Origin: an uncultured Bacteroidales bacterium
GTDB taxonomy: Bacteria; Bacteroidota; Bacteroidia; Bacteroidales; Paludibacteraceae
Assembly: GCA_902799875.1 (NCBI GenBank)
Contig: CADCCH010000030.1
Span: forward strand, 1-36,820
DNA: 36,820 nt
Direction: 5' to 3'
Below the pieces are notes generated by a model. The model ran no database searches, was not told the origin of the DNA, and saw only the letters and a list, made by a program, of their open reading frames with translations. Shown here piece by piece: positions 8,761 to 18,228 of the stretch (its first letter is position 1; every line of letters starts with the position of its first letter). The translations under genes were made by a program, and so were the position numbers.

Positions 8761-9780
8761 TCATTCAACCTTTATTCCGGTTATCGTATAGAGTTGATCA
8801 CCGCGACGGATCAGCAGTTGACCGTCACGCAGAATCTTAATTTCAAATCCCTCATCGCTAATCGTTCCTACTCCCTGCGGTTCGCCCGGTGCTTCAATGT
8901 CGTCCGAAGGCGTCGGGCAACTGAACGACTCATTCGCATCGCCACGCTGGTAGATACGGATCCAATCGATATACATCTTCTTCGAACCATTCGCCAATGC
9001 GGAGATGTTATTCACATTGTAGATACCGGGGAAATTACCGCCTACCGCCAGGTTGGCGATGAGAAAGTTCGGTTGACCGAATATTACACTGCGGTCATAG
9101 TTCGGATCGCTATTGGGTTCCAAGTTCTGCTGGAAATAAGGTTCTGTCACATCGTCCATATACATCGCTATCGAAGTCGGGGTCCAGATCATCGAAACGA
9201 TATGGAAGGTATCTTCCACGGAATACGGCCAGGTTACCGAATTGGCTTCACTCCATACTTGATCCCAACGAGCCCCCACATGCATCGCGCCATTGAAATA
9301 GCGATCCTGCGTGCCTGCGTTGAAGGCATTCTGGTGTCCTAACTCAATAATATCCGTCTCACCGCAACGCGGCCAACCGACTTGATCGAAGTTGTTTCCC
9401 ATCTGCCAGAACGCCGGCCATAGACCGTTGGCAGTATTGGGGAACTTGATGCGTGCCGCGATCTTACCATAGGTATAGGTCATTTTGTTTTTTGTATTCA
9501 CGCGTCCGGAGGTACAGTTCTTACCGCTGTAATCCTCTTTGGTAGCCGTCAGGATGAGACATTGCTTACCCGTCGTCGGCTCTACACCGACCGACACGCC
9601 TTTCTCGCAGTAATACTGCAATTCGTTATTGCCTCCGCCGTCGCCGTTGACCTCCACGTTCCATACCTGGCGATCCAATGCTGCGTCCGTAAAATCCTCA
9701 TTCCAAACAAGTTGGTAAGTCTCTGCCATGCTCATTACGGCAAGGACCATCATAAATAAAAGAGAGTAAAGTTTTTGCAT
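8761..9780 (-). CDS. GH16 endo-beta-1,3-glucanase with C-terminal tail
   Basis: The 339-residue protein has a Sec signal peptide (cleavage likely after MSMA, near residue 19) with no lipobox. The GH16 domain spans about 21-285, with ELQYYCEKG near 54, GLWPAFWQMGNN near 119 and the catalytic segment GETDIIELGH (Glu141, Asp143, Glu146). The usual Ile after the nucleophile is Thr here, which keeps the ExDxxE pattern. After a short acidic Pro/Gly linker it ends in a tail containing ILRDGQLLIRRGD and YTITG, the same tail found on five other non-lipoproteins in the window. Expected activity is beta-1,3-glucan endohydrolysis. The gene ends 16 bp before the next GH16 gene and starts 1 bp after the GH128 stop. 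Confidence 0.9.
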   Translation of the reverse strand: MQKLYSLLFMMVLAVMSMAETYQLVWNEDFTDAALDRQVWNVEVNGDGGGNNELQYYCEKGVSVGVEPTTGKQCLILTATKEDYSGKNCTSGRVNTKNKMTYTYGKIAARIKFPNTANGLWPAFWQMGNNFDQVGWPRCGETDIIELGHQNAFNAGTQDRYFNGAMHVGARWDQVWSEANSVTWPYSVEDTFHIVSMIWTPTSIAMYMDDVTEPYFQQNLEPNSDPNYDRSVIFGQPNFLIANLAVGGNFPGIYNVNNISALANGSKKMYIDWIRIYQRGDANESFSCPTPSDDIEAPGEPQGVGTISDEGFEIKILRDGQLLIRRGDQLYTITGIKVE

Positions 9781-9781
9781 A

Positions 9782-11047
9782 TTATTGGATTTTAAATTGT
9801 ACTAAATTAAAGGCCCCTGCGCCTACTTCGATTCGCATCGTATGCTTACCCGGAGCAACAGTAAGCTTAGCTTCCGCATAAGAGAACTCACCCATGTCAC
9901 CTGTCTTAGGCATATCCACGACGGTGGCTATTTGTCCATCCACATACACCAAAGCGGTAGCATCTCTTACTCCAGAATACCTCAACTCAATGGTTTGGGC
10001 ATTATTCGGAGCCACTACCTGATAATCCAACCATTCTTGCTCACGAAGAATATAGACCATCATCCGTTGTTCTTGTTCCGAATAACGTATCTGTATTGCG
10101 TTGTTGGCCATATTTACATATTCAATAGCCGCCACACCTTCTTTGGCATCCAACCAGACGGTAGTATCCTGCGATGATAACGCGCAGTATATTTTTCCGG
10201 CGTGTGTAAGTTCAGAAGGAGAAGTATGCGTCAGCAATTGCATATAGGGTGCCGAATCTACCTTCCCGTTAGAACGAGGTATAAACCAGGCATATTTCTC
10301 CACCAGTTCGCATTGTTCCAGGAAATTGACCGCTGAGCACATATACGTCATTTGCGCTTCTGCATCTCCGGGAACCGGATCCCATGCACAAAATTCGGTC
10401 AGCCATACAGGCTTATTATACTTCTCAAATTTATAGATAAAATTTTTCAATGCTTCGGGCGAAGACATATAACAATGCACGGCTATCGCCACCACATCAT
10501 CCACCGAAACGCCATCACAGGCGAAAAACTCATCTAACCACTTCACCGGATCATGATACCCTTCCAATGTACCATAATTCATAGCAGGCGATACCAAAAG
10601 CAGATTATGCGCCGCAGCAAATTCTTTCAGTTGCGGCCAATGCTCTGCAGCACGTTGCGGGGTCATGTTCGCCTGATCCTTCAGGTTCGGCTCATTAAAA
10701 GCCAACAAGTATTTACTCTTAGGGTGATTAGCCGTATAATCCTCAATACGCGAGGTATTATAACCCGCGCTCCATGCCATAGGATAATAAACAACCGAGT
10801 CCAACGCAAACCAGGTATCCACGGCATCACTCCCGGGCGCATTCCCCCAGTTGTAGTACCAACTGATGTATGGAGAGAGCAACATCGCATCGTCTGTACG
10901 TACAAAATTGAACGCTACACCGCGTTTAACGCTGCGATGCATCTGCTTATCTCCTTTCTGTTCTACAATCTCCGGCTCAGTCTGCTTAGTGCATCCCAAA
11001 AGAACGAGGAGCATTAGAGCTATTATTCCTGTTCTTCCCGTTGCCAT
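9782..11047 (-). CDS. GH128 beta-1,3-glucanase lipoprotein
   Basis: From the ATG at 11047 the protein is 421 residues long with a lipobox (LLGC, Cys19). An in-frame TTG at 11059 is possible but gives a poorer signal peptide. The catalytic core (glycosyl hydrolase catalytic core, GH128 type) covers about residues 40-300. It shows GVAFNF at the first strand, LLAFNEPN with likely acid/base Glu119, VHCYMSS, and WLTEFCAWD with likely nucleophile Glu218. Residues about 305-421 form a beta-sandwich ending in APGKHTMRIEVGAG, resembling CBM6-type modules. GH128 enzymes act on beta-1,3-glucan. The gene overlaps the end of the upstream GH16 gene by 25 bp. Family assignment is good; endo versus exo mode is not visible. 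Confidence 0.82.
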   Translation of the reverse strand: MATGRTGIIALMLLVLLGCTKQTEPEIVEQKGDKQMHRSVKRGVAFNFVRTDDAMLLSPYISWYYNWGNAPGSDAVDTWFALDSVVYYPMAWSAGYNTSRIEDYTANHPKSKYLLAFNEPNLKDQANMTPQRAAEHWPQLKEFAAAHNLLLVSPAMNYGTLEGYHDPVKWLDEFFACDGVSVDDVVAIAVHCYMSSPEALKNFIYKFEKYNKPVWLTEFCAWDPVPGDAEAQMTYMCSAVNFLEQCELVEKYAWFIPRSNGKVDSAPYMQLLTHTSPSELTHAGKIYCALSSQDTTVWLDAKEGVAAIEYVNMANNAIQIRYSEQEQRMMVYILREQEWLDYQVVAPNNAQTIELRYSGVRDATALVYVDGQIATVVDMPKTGDMGEFSYAEAKLTVAPGKHTMRIEVGAGAFNLVQFKIQ

Positions 11048-12321
11048 ACTTTTACCCAATCCACTTTCATTAGAACTTCACCTTGATCAAACATCGAATC
11101 GTCTATACTTCCACCCATCGTACCACCAATAGCCAAATTGAGAATGATATAATGCGGTTCATTGAAAGGCCAGTACATTTTTTGATTTACCGTAGCTATA
11201 TTCTCTCGCACCACCGCATACTCTACATCATCCACATAGAAATGGATCGCATCGCATCCGTTTTCTTCCTCCTGAGTCCATTCTACACCATATACATGAT
11301 AGGCATTCTCCATGCTATAGGGAGCCGTATAACCCGCATGCCAGTTGGTACCCTTTGAGCCGTTTTTATCTTGCGTATGCACCGCAAAAGAAGTAAAATC
11401 AGGACGTGAACCGACATGCTCCACGATATCTATCTCGCCGCACATCGGCCACGAGCCTTTGCTACCTAACATCCAGAATGCCGGCCAGGTACCTTTACCG
11501 GAAGGGAAGAAAATCCGGGCTTCAATCTTACCATACAGGAACTCTTTTTTGCCGCGCGAATTAATGCGTCCGGAAGTGTACGGCTTATTATTGTAACCGT
11601 CATTGCGCAACTGGAATATCAGGTTCCCGTTTTCTACGCGAAGGTTCTCCGGTCTATCCAAATAATACTGCGACTCCTGATTACCACCACCGTTTCCATT
11701 CACTTCTACCGTCCACGTATTACGATCTAACTCCGAGCCGTCAAAATCATCCATCCATACCAATTGATAGGCACCCCAATGATGCTTTACGGCTACGTTG
11801 ACGCTCTTGCTCTCCATCTCAGAAGTCACAACGATCGTCGTTAAACCCGGTGCAACAGCCGTTACCAAACCGTTCTGATCCACCACGGCTATCTTCTCAT
11901 TCTCAGACGACCATACAAGCGGTGTGCCGTATGTATTCTTAGCCACCAGTTGCTCCTGCTCTCCCTTATCCAGCGACAGCAGATACTTATTCACGGTCAA
12001 GGTCTGACCGGAAGTGCCGGATACATATACGGAACAGATGGCTTTCGTATCGCCCACTTGCGCGGTGATGGTAGCAAAGCCCACACCTTCGCCACTCACC
12101 ACTCCACCAGCTACTTTAGCCACTTCCTCATCGCTGCTACTCCAATTCACCGTTCCGTTCACGGTTGTGGACAACTCCAACATCTGAACATCTCCCACTT
12201 TCATCTGAAGCACACTCGGTATCAAGGTGAAAGCTACTGCGTTTTGCTTTTGCTCCTGTTCCTGTTGGCATGCTGTCAAGAAGAACGGAATTAGCATTAA
12301 GAATAAAATATTTTTTTTCAT
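11023..12321 (-). CDS. BIG2-BIG2-GH16 endo-beta-1,3-glucanase lipoprotein
   Basis: The 432-residue protein has lipobox LTAC (Cys18), two BIG2 Ig-like domains (about 30-100 and 105-178) and a GH16 domain (about 183-430). Catalytic residues lie in CGEIDIVEHVG (Glu296, Asp298, Glu301), and the substrate cleft includes GTWPAFWMLG. The HVG after the catalytic strand differs from the other two GH16 copies, so a different fine specificity is possible. The first BIG2 domain is very like that of the next protein upstream (shared KAICS/RAICS strand), as if one surface stalk was reused. The BIG2 domains probably act as spacers that hold the enzyme off the outer membrane. A 56-bp gap with a GC-rich hairpin separates it from the upstream gene. 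Confidence 0.92.
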   Translation of the reverse strand: MKKNILFLMLIPFFLTACQQEQEQKQNAVAFTLIPSVLQMKVGDVQMLELSTTVNGTVNWSSSDEEVAKVAGGVVSGEGVGFATITAQVGDTKAICSVYVSGTSGQTLTVNKYLLSLDKGEQEQLVAKNTYGTPLVWSSENEKIAVVDQNGLVTAVAPGLTTIVVTSEMESKSVNVAVKHHWGAYQLVWMDDFDGSELDRNTWTVEVNGNGGGNQESQYYLDRPENLRVENGNLIFQLRNDGYNNKPYTSGRINSRGKKEFLYGKIEARIFFPSGKGTWPAFWMLGSKGSWPMCGEIDIVEHVGSRPDFTSFAVHTQDKNGSKGTNWHAGYTAPYSMENAYHVYGVEWTQEEENGCDAIHFYVDDVEYAVVRENIATVNQKMYWPFNEPHYIILNLAIGGTMGGSIDDSMFDQGEVLMKVDWVKVWQREEQE

Positions 12322-12343
12322 ATATACGGAAATTTAGGGCAAT

Positions 12344-12363
12344 GGGGGACAACCAAGCCCCCC
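12344..12363 (-). promoter_or_regulatory. Intercistronic GC-rich hairpin
   Basis: A run of five G (12344-12348) pairs with a run of six C (12358-12363) around a loop of about nine bases, in the gap between the binding-protein stop and the GH16 start. No U-tract follows on the minus strand, so it is not a classical terminator. It may protect the upstream message or attenuate expression of the enzyme genes. Confidence 0.4.
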
Positions 12364-12377
12364 AAAGCAATCAGTCA

Positions 12378-13367
12378 TTACTTCTTGTAGAAATAAACGG
12401 CATCGTAGTTCAGTTGCGCACCGGCAATACCCTGCGACAGGAAGGAGAGGAAATAAGCGGTGGTGCTACCCTCTTCCGCTTTAATCTCCAGACCGGACAT
12501 AGCCTCTGCAAACTGTGACATAGGCACATTAAACTCATACCAGTAACCGTCACGCTTGAAGTCACCGATCAGGTTAGTTCCACCGTAAACAGTCGATGAA
12601 CCCACGCAGAAATGACAACCTTTCTCTTGGCCAAAGAAATAGAACTTGTGACCGTAACCGTCCGTAGAACGCATACCGATATGGAAGAAGAACTTATCCG
12701 GCTCAGCATTGATAGCATCCACCAAAGCCTGAACGTCTGCAACCGGAGCGTCGTAGCCACCACCGGCCCAGCCACCATTACCTACAACCAAAGCCATGTA
12801 CTCACCATCTGCATTGTCATAGAAGTTTCTTCCTGTCGGAGTAACATCGTCATAGGTACATGTCGTGGTACCTTCGATAACCCAGTTCCAGAAATGCTTG
12901 GTCTGGTCATCTACACCAAAGTCAATAGCAACTTTGCTGCCCATTTTCTCGAGCGTCGTCTCATCTACGAAAACAGGATAATAAGCAGAAGCCTCGATAA
13001 GTTGGTACGAAGTCTTACCTTCCTCACCTTGACCTACCTGGATCGAGCAGATAGCACGCTTGTCACCGGCAGTAGCGATGATGGTGGTGTTACCCTCAGC
13101 AACAGCAGTTACCAAACCTTTGTCTACCGTAGCAATTGCCGGGTGGAGAGAAGTCCACTCTACAGCCGTGCCGGCAGGTGTTACAGTTGCTGTCAACAGT
13201 GCCGATTCACCCTTCTTAAGCACTAAGGAGGATTTGTCCAACGAGATAGTTACATCTTCAGCCGCCGGAGCCTCAGCTTCGTTTTTACCTTTACAGCCGA
13301 CCATGCTTACTGCTGCCAAAAACAGAGCAGCAAAGAACAATTTGTTTGCTTTCATAATTTTGTTCAT
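12378..13367 (-). CDS. SusE/F-position surface glycan-binding lipoprotein with BIG2 domain
   Basis: The 329-residue lipoprotein has lipobox SMVGC (Cys25; Cys21 if the second ATG at 13355 is used). A BIG2 domain covers about 37-112, and a beta-sandwich of about 210 residues rich in Trp, Tyr and Phe ends in the strand YDAVYFYKK. The same VYFY/IYCY final strand closes the carbohydrate-binding-like modules of the big surface proteins in this window. Its place directly after SusD and its lack of catalytic motifs fit a surface glycan-binding protein that captures glucan beside the SusCD complex. The role is inferred from position and composition; I do not recognise a named CBM family. Confidence 0.75.
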   Translation of the reverse strand: MNKIMKANKLFFAALFLAAVSMVGCKGKNEAEAPAAEDVTISLDKSSLVLKKGESALLTATVTPAGTAVEWTSLHPAIATVDKGLVTAVAEGNTTIIATAGDKRAICSIQVGQGEEGKTSYQLIEASAYYPVFVDETTLEKMGSKVAIDFGVDDQTKHFWNWVIEGTTTCTYDDVTPTGRNFYDNADGEYMALVVGNGGWAGGGYDAPVADVQALVDAINAEPDKFFFHIGMRSTDGYGHKFYFFGQEKGCHFCVGSSTVYGGTNLIGDFKRDGYWYEFNVPMSQFAEAMSGLEIKAEEGSTTAYFLSFLSQGIAGAQLNYDAVYFYKK

Positions 13368-13396
13368 TAAAATTTGTTAGTAAAAAGATTTGTTAA

Positions 13397-15022
13397 TTAA
13401 TATCCAGGATTCTGATCCATTGGGTTCAATTCTATTTCTTCTGCCGGAATCGGGAACAGCTCATGCGTACCGGCTTTGAAAGTAGCCATGTGCTGTTTAG
13501 CCAGTTCGGTCTCCGTAGCCGGATAACCGGTATTCATATACGTATCCAGTCCGTTGTTTCCGAACCAGCGCACGAGATCAAACCAGCGGTGTCCCTCCAT
13601 GGCCAGTTCCACACGACGTTCGTGACGGATGGCATCCAGCAGATCATTACCGGATTTCGGCGTCGAAGTCGTATAGGTATATCCGGGGTAAGTAGCCATC
13701 GCACGTGCCGTACGCACTTCATTGAGGTCATTCGTAGCCGTACTTACATCTCCAGCCATTGCCGCCGCCTCCGCATGCATAAGTAACACATCAGCATAGC
13801 GTATCTGTTTGTTATTAAGCGGTCCACGGGAATGGTGTTTTAACTCATGCCCGTACCAACCGTACTTGTTATTCAAATTACGGTTACCCAAATATACCTC
13901 TTCGCTGGCATCAGAGGCATCATCCATCTGGTCGTCGCGCGGTACGAGGATTGCTTCGTCTCTACGTAAGGAATCAGCTGCTTCGAACTCATCATACAAG
14001 CTCTTGGTCGGACGGTTAAAGCCCCAACCGGCATCGCCTAATGTAAGGCTCTGCTGCGTAGAACGCGAGCGGACAAGACGCTGTGTAAAAGAACCGGCCG
14101 TAAAACCGTTTCCTTGTCCGAAATCACCCCAAGGCACAGCCGCGTATTGGATTTCAAAAACCGACTCCGGTCCGTTCTCTCCCTCTACCGTAAAATTATC
14201 ATGATATACGGCATTCAGCACATAGGTATCGTTGGTGATGATACTGTCGCCCCAAGCTTTGGCAGCACGCAAATGGTCTGACGCGTTCGATTTGGTAAGA
14301 TAGGAAGACCAGTACGGACCGGCTAAATAGAGGTGTACTTTCATCAACATCGCTTCAGCAGCCCCTTTGGTGGCACGACCCTTATCCACAGCCGCAATCT
14401 TTTTCACACGCCATAAGCCTTTTTGCGCATCCTCCAGGTCCGAAATGATCTGCGTGAACACCTCTTCTACGGATGCACGAGGCATTTGCCACTCCGCACT
14501 GTTGTCCATCATCTTGGTTACCAGAGGCACACCACCAAAGACACGTACCAGACGGAAATAATAGTAGGCACGAAGGAACTTAACCTCTCCGATCAAACGC
14601 TGTCTCAAGTCCTCCGTCAGAGCCGTATCCGTCGGTGTATCAGGAAGATACGTGAGCGCCAGATTACAACGCGCGATACCTTGATACTGCGCCCGATAGA
14701 AATCCGTCAAAAGGACATTATTCGCCGTTACCTTCCAGTTCTCCATATCGTAGGCAGCACCCATATCGTTCGTGTTCTGACCGCCCTTGAGCGCATCGTC
14801 TCCCACTATATCACCGATGAACCATTCCGAATAGTAGGTCTGATTATATTCCCACATCAACGGCACATAGCATCCGGTCACATTCTGGAGCGCAGCCACG
14901 CCTCCTGTAAAACTCTCCTCCAGATTCGTCGTTGCAGGTTCCGGAGCAGTCAGATAATCCTTGCAACCGGTAACGGAAAACAGGGCACAAACAACCCCGA
15001 TTATATACAAATACTTTTTCAT
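13397..15022 (-). CDS. susD-like: SusD/RagB-family outer-membrane lipoprotein
   Basis: The 541-residue protein is a SusD homologue that caps the SusC channel and binds glycan at the cell surface. The signal peptide ends in lipobox SVTGC (Cys20), followed by KDYLTAPEPATTN, typical of the SusD N-terminus. Family landmarks include FLRAYYYFRLVRVFGGVPLVTK near residue 145-167, the RYADVLLMHAEA helix, and a C-terminal HELFPIPAEEIELNPMDQNPGY. I chose the ATG at 15022 because AAAGGA lies 8 bp upstream of it. An earlier in-frame ATG at 15040 overlaps the SusC stop codon and would add MERTKI. It is coupled to SusC and should form a SusCD pair selective for beta-gluco-oligosaccharides. Confidence 0.93.
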   Translation of the reverse strand: MKKYLYIIGVVCALFSVTGCKDYLTAPEPATTNLEESFTGGVAALQNVTGCYVPLMWEYNQTYYSEWFIGDIVGDDALKGGQNTNDMGAAYDMENWKVTANNVLLTDFYRAQYQGIARCNLALTYLPDTPTDTALTEDLRQRLIGEVKFLRAYYYFRLVRVFGGVPLVTKMMDNSAEWQMPRASVEEVFTQIISDLEDAQKGLWRVKKIAAVDKGRATKGAAEAMLMKVHLYLAGPYWSSYLTKSNASDHLRAAKAWGDSIITNDTYVLNAVYHDNFTVEGENGPESVFEIQYAAVPWGDFGQGNGFTAGSFTQRLVRSRSTQQSLTLGDAGWGFNRPTKSLYDEFEAADSLRRDEAILVPRDDQMDDASDASEEVYLGNRNLNNKYGWYGHELKHHSRGPLNNKQIRYADVLLMHAEAAAMAGDVSTATNDLNEVRTARAMATYPGYTYTTSTPKSGNDLLDAIRHERRVELAMEGHRWFDLVRWFGNNGLDTYMNTGYPATETELAKQHMATFKAGTHELFPIPAEEIELNPMDQNPGY

Positions 15023-15039
15023 AATCTTTGTCCTTTCCA

Positions 15040-18000
15040 TTAGAAGTTAGCATTTAGACCAAAGGTAAACGTACGGCTCTGCGGATAGTTTCCGTAATCT
15101 ACACCGCCACCGACTTCGGGATCGTAGCCCGAATACTTGGTGATGGTGAACAGGTTGCTGGCCGTCACATAGAAACGCAAGCGACTGATAAACGCTTTCT
15201 CTGTAATTTTCTTAGGCAGTGTATAACCGATCTGCACGTTCTTCAGACGCAGATAACTACCATCCTCCAGGAAACGCGTACTATTCGCCGTATTGGAAGT
15301 CGAGCCCACCGGATTCGGAATCGTTCCGGCTCTATTCTCCATGTCAATATAGAGCGCACCGTACTTCGAGATATACCGTTGCGTTTCCTCATTGTCATAA
15401 CCGATCCATACATCCCGCATTGCGGTACTCATAGCACACTCGTCTCCGGCTCCTTCCGTACGAATACGCAAGGCATTGTAGATCTTGTTGCCGGCCACGC
15501 CCTGGAAGAACAGTTGTACATCCACGCCATAGAAATCCGCACTGAAATTCAAACCGTATGTCACTTTCGGGAAAGCATTACCAAGATAGGTATAATCGTC
15601 GTTGCTCAGTTCGTGATCACCGTTGAGGTCAGTATATTTCGCATCACCGGCATGCATATTCTGATTCGTGAAATAGGCTGCTTCCGCATTGGTCTGATAT
15701 ACACCCTCGTAGATATATCCCCAGAAACTATTCAATGGCAGCCCCATATCGGTCTTGAGCAACGTACCGTTCTCGTATCGAGGCGATCCGCCGTTCAGGT
15801 CTTTGAGCTCATTCTTGATCCACGACACGTTACCACCGATTGAATAGTGGAACTTACCTACCCTATTGTCATGGTTCAAAGCGACTTCGACACCTTGGTT
15901 GCGAATCACACCGACGTTCTTTACCATCGGATAGCGATTGCCTACCTGCGCCGGCGCGTTTACATAAAGGAGTGCATCTTTGGTATCACGCAAGAACCAA
16001 TCCACACTACCGCTCAACATGCCGTTCCAGAAACTGAAGTCGATACCGGCATCCCATTGCTCGTTGGTCTCCCATTTACCGTTTACATCTGCCAGTTTCA
16101 GTACAGCGGAACCGTATTGAACACTCTTACCTAAAGGATAACCGTAGAACACACTGTTCGAAGAACCGATCGTGGTCACGAAATCGGACTGGTTGACTCC
16201 GTCGTTACCTACTTGTCCCCAGCCGGCACGGACTTTGAGGTTATCCAACCAAGTCAGTTCTTTATCCTTCATGAAATGTTCTTCGCTCAGACGCCAAGCC
16301 AGTGCAACAGAGGGGAAGAAACCCCATGGGTTCTTTTTGAACTTGCTCGAACCATCCGCACGGAAGTTCACCGTAATCATATAACGACTGTCGTAGTTAT
16401 AGAACGCACGTCCGAGGAAAGAAAGCCGACGCACACGCGATACATTATCGGATGTCGGATTGAGATCCTCCTGTGGCGTATTCGTATTGCTCAGATACCA
16501 GTGGTCCTCTGTCGGAATCATGATATCCTGCCCCGAACCGCCAATGGAATAGTAGTTATATTCCTGCCAGGTCTGACCCGCCATCACGCTGAAGTTATGT
16601 TTGCCTATCTGGCGCGCATAGGTAACGGTGGTCTCCTCCAATAAGGTATTACCTCTCGACATCGAGCGGGACAGGAAGTTATGCAGGGACTTGTCATAGG
16701 TCGAATAGTCGTACGCATTCTTGAACTGCCTATTCTGGTTAATCGTATAATCCATTGAGATAGACGGACGAATGGTCAAGCCCTCTACTGGCGTCAGTTC
16801 CAAGAACAGGTCACCCACAATACGCTCGTCTTTATTGAGCGGGAAGCTCTCATATACCATAGAGAATGGGTTGGTCACATTCTTGAAGTTAGACGATGCA
16901 GCCACTCTACCACTCAAATCGGTCACCTCACCCGTTTTTTTGTTCGTATAAGTAGATCCATCCGGATAATGGGTCGGATCCCAAGGCGCCATAGCCAGCG
17001 CAGCGGAAATGACGGAAGCACCGGGGCTGTCGCTATTGTTCATGGCATTGCGTCCCTGCGCATATACAAAACTGAGGTGCTCCCCTATCTTGAGCCAACT
17101 GCGTACCTGATAGTCCGAGTTCAAACGGAGCGTCAGACGGGAGAAATCACTACCGATAATCGTACCTTCCTGACTGAAATAGTTAGCGGAGAACGCATAA
17201 TGTCCTTTATCGTTACCGCCATCAATGGAGAGGTTATAGTTGTGCATGAACGCATTCTTGCGGAACACCTCATCCTGCCAATCGGTATTACGATCGTATG
17301 TGTAATCCGCATTATTAGGGAAATACTTACTGGTGGCACGAGAGCGCATCCAGGCCGTGATACCGTCATTCAAGAACGTAAAATACGCATCCACTCCCGG
17401 TTTGCGGTCCTTGATGATACCGATACGCAGCTTGGTGTCCGCCATCTCCTGTGCATCCATCAAGTCCAGTTTCTTCCAACGGTTCTGGAAGCCCCAATAC
17501 GCATCGAATGAGATATTCGCCTTTCCCTCTCCTCCGGATTTAGTGGTAATGAGGATGACACCGTTCGCACCACGGCTACCATAGATAGCTGTAGCAGAGG
17601 CATCCTTGAGAATCTCCATGGATTTAATGTCGTTGGGAGCCAAGAAACTAATGTCACTGGTAGTTACTCCATCGACTACATACAAAGGGTCATTTCCTCC
17701 CAAAGCGGAACCGATTCCACGAATACGGATCGTAGCACTTTCGCCCGGCTGACCGGAACTACTGGTGACCGTCACACCGGCTGCGCGTCCTTGCAAAGCT
17801 TGGTCAAGTCCTGCCACCGGTGCCTTCAACAACTGTTCCGCACTTACACTTGTCACCGCACCGGTCAGGTCGCTCTTCTTCATCGTACCGTAACCGATAG
17901 CTACCACCTCTTGCAGTTGCACATTGTCCGGCACCAGCGTGATACGGATGGGACCGGCATTGGTTATCTTCACATCCTGCGGCTTGTAGCCCATAAACGA

Positions 18001-18213
18001 TACCTGCAGCACATCGCCGGCTTTGGCCTGGATGCTGAAGTTACCGTCGAAATCTGTGATCGTACCGTTCGTGGATCCTTTGACCATCACGTTGGCACCT
18101 ATCACCGGATCCGGCTCGTCCTGAGCCATCACCACACCTGAGACGGTGAGGCTCTGAGCCATCATGCCCAGAGTCATCATCACCATCGCAGTCAGCAAAT
18201 AGATTTTTTTCAT
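15040..18213 (-). CDS. susC-like: SusC/RagA-family TonB-dependent transporter
   Basis: The 1057-residue outer-membrane transporter has a signal peptide (1-19) and a CarboxypepD_reg-like domain (about 22-95, with the DFDGNFSI strand). The SusC signature LQEVVAIGYGTMKKSDLTGAV lies near residues 100-120, the plug domain has IRIRGIGS and DPLYVVDGV, and a 22-strand barrel ends in FGLNANF with a terminal Phe. It should import gluco-oligosaccharides into the periplasm using TonB energy. The N-terminal domain has no anti-sigma contact extension, which argues against ECF-sigma signalling through it. It lies 15 bp after the stop of the upstream surface-protein gene, so a single operon is likely. Family certain; substrate inferred. 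Confidence 0.95.
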   Translation of the reverse strand: MKKIYLLTAMVMMTLGMMAQSLTVSGVVMAQDEPDPVIGANVMVKGSTNGTITDFDGNFSIQAKAGDVLQVSFMGYKPQDVKITNAGPIRITLVPDNVQLQEVVAIGYGTMKKSDLTGAVTSVSAEQLLKAPVAGLDQALQGRAAGVTVTSSSGQPGESATIRIRGIGSALGGNDPLYVVDGVTTSDISFLAPNDIKSMEILKDASATAIYGSRGANGVILITTKSGGEGKANISFDAYWGFQNRWKKLDLMDAQEMADTKLRIGIIKDRKPGVDAYFTFLNDGITAWMRSRATSKYFPNNADYTYDRNTDWQDEVFRKNAFMHNYNLSIDGGNDKGHYAFSANYFSQEGTIIGSDFSRLTLRLNSDYQVRSWLKIGEHLSFVYAQGRNAMNNSDSPGASVISAALAMAPWDPTHYPDGSTYTNKKTGEVTDLSGRVAASSNFKNVTNPFSMVYESFPLNKDERIVGDLFLELTPVEGLTIRPSISMDYTINQNRQFKNAYDYSTYDKSLHNFLSRSMSRGNTLLEETTVTYARQIGKHNFSVMAGQTWQEYNYYSIGGSGQDIMIPTEDHWYLSNTNTPQEDLNPTSDNVSRVRRLSFLGRAFYNYDSRYMITVNFRADGSSKFKKNPWGFFPSVALAWRLSEEHFMKDKELTWLDNLKVRAGWGQVGNDGVNQSDFVTTIGSSNSVFYGYPLGKSVQYGSAVLKLADVNGKWETNEQWDAGIDFSFWNGMLSGSVDWFLRDTKDALLYVNAPAQVGNRYPMVKNVGVIRNQGVEVALNHDNRVGKFHYSIGGNVSWIKNELKDLNGGSPRYENGTLLKTDMGLPLNSFWGYIYEGVYQTNAEAAYFTNQNMHAGDAKYTDLNGDHELSNDDYTYLGNAFPKVTYGLNFSADFYGVDVQLFFQGVAGNKIYNALRIRTEGAGDECAMSTAMRDVWIGYDNEETQRYISKYGALYIDMENRAGTIPNPVGSTSNTANSTRFLEDGSYLRLKNVQIGYTLPKKITEKAFISRLRFYVTASNLFTITKYSGYDPEVGGGVDYGNYPQSRTFTFGLNANF

Positions 18214-18228
18214 TTATTCGATTGTTTG

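Noticed and set aside
15040..18213. ECF-sigma/anti-sigma coupled SusC
   Set aside because: The SusC N-terminus goes straight into the carboxypeptidase-regulatory-like domain without a STN domain, and no sigma or anti-sigma gene is in the window.
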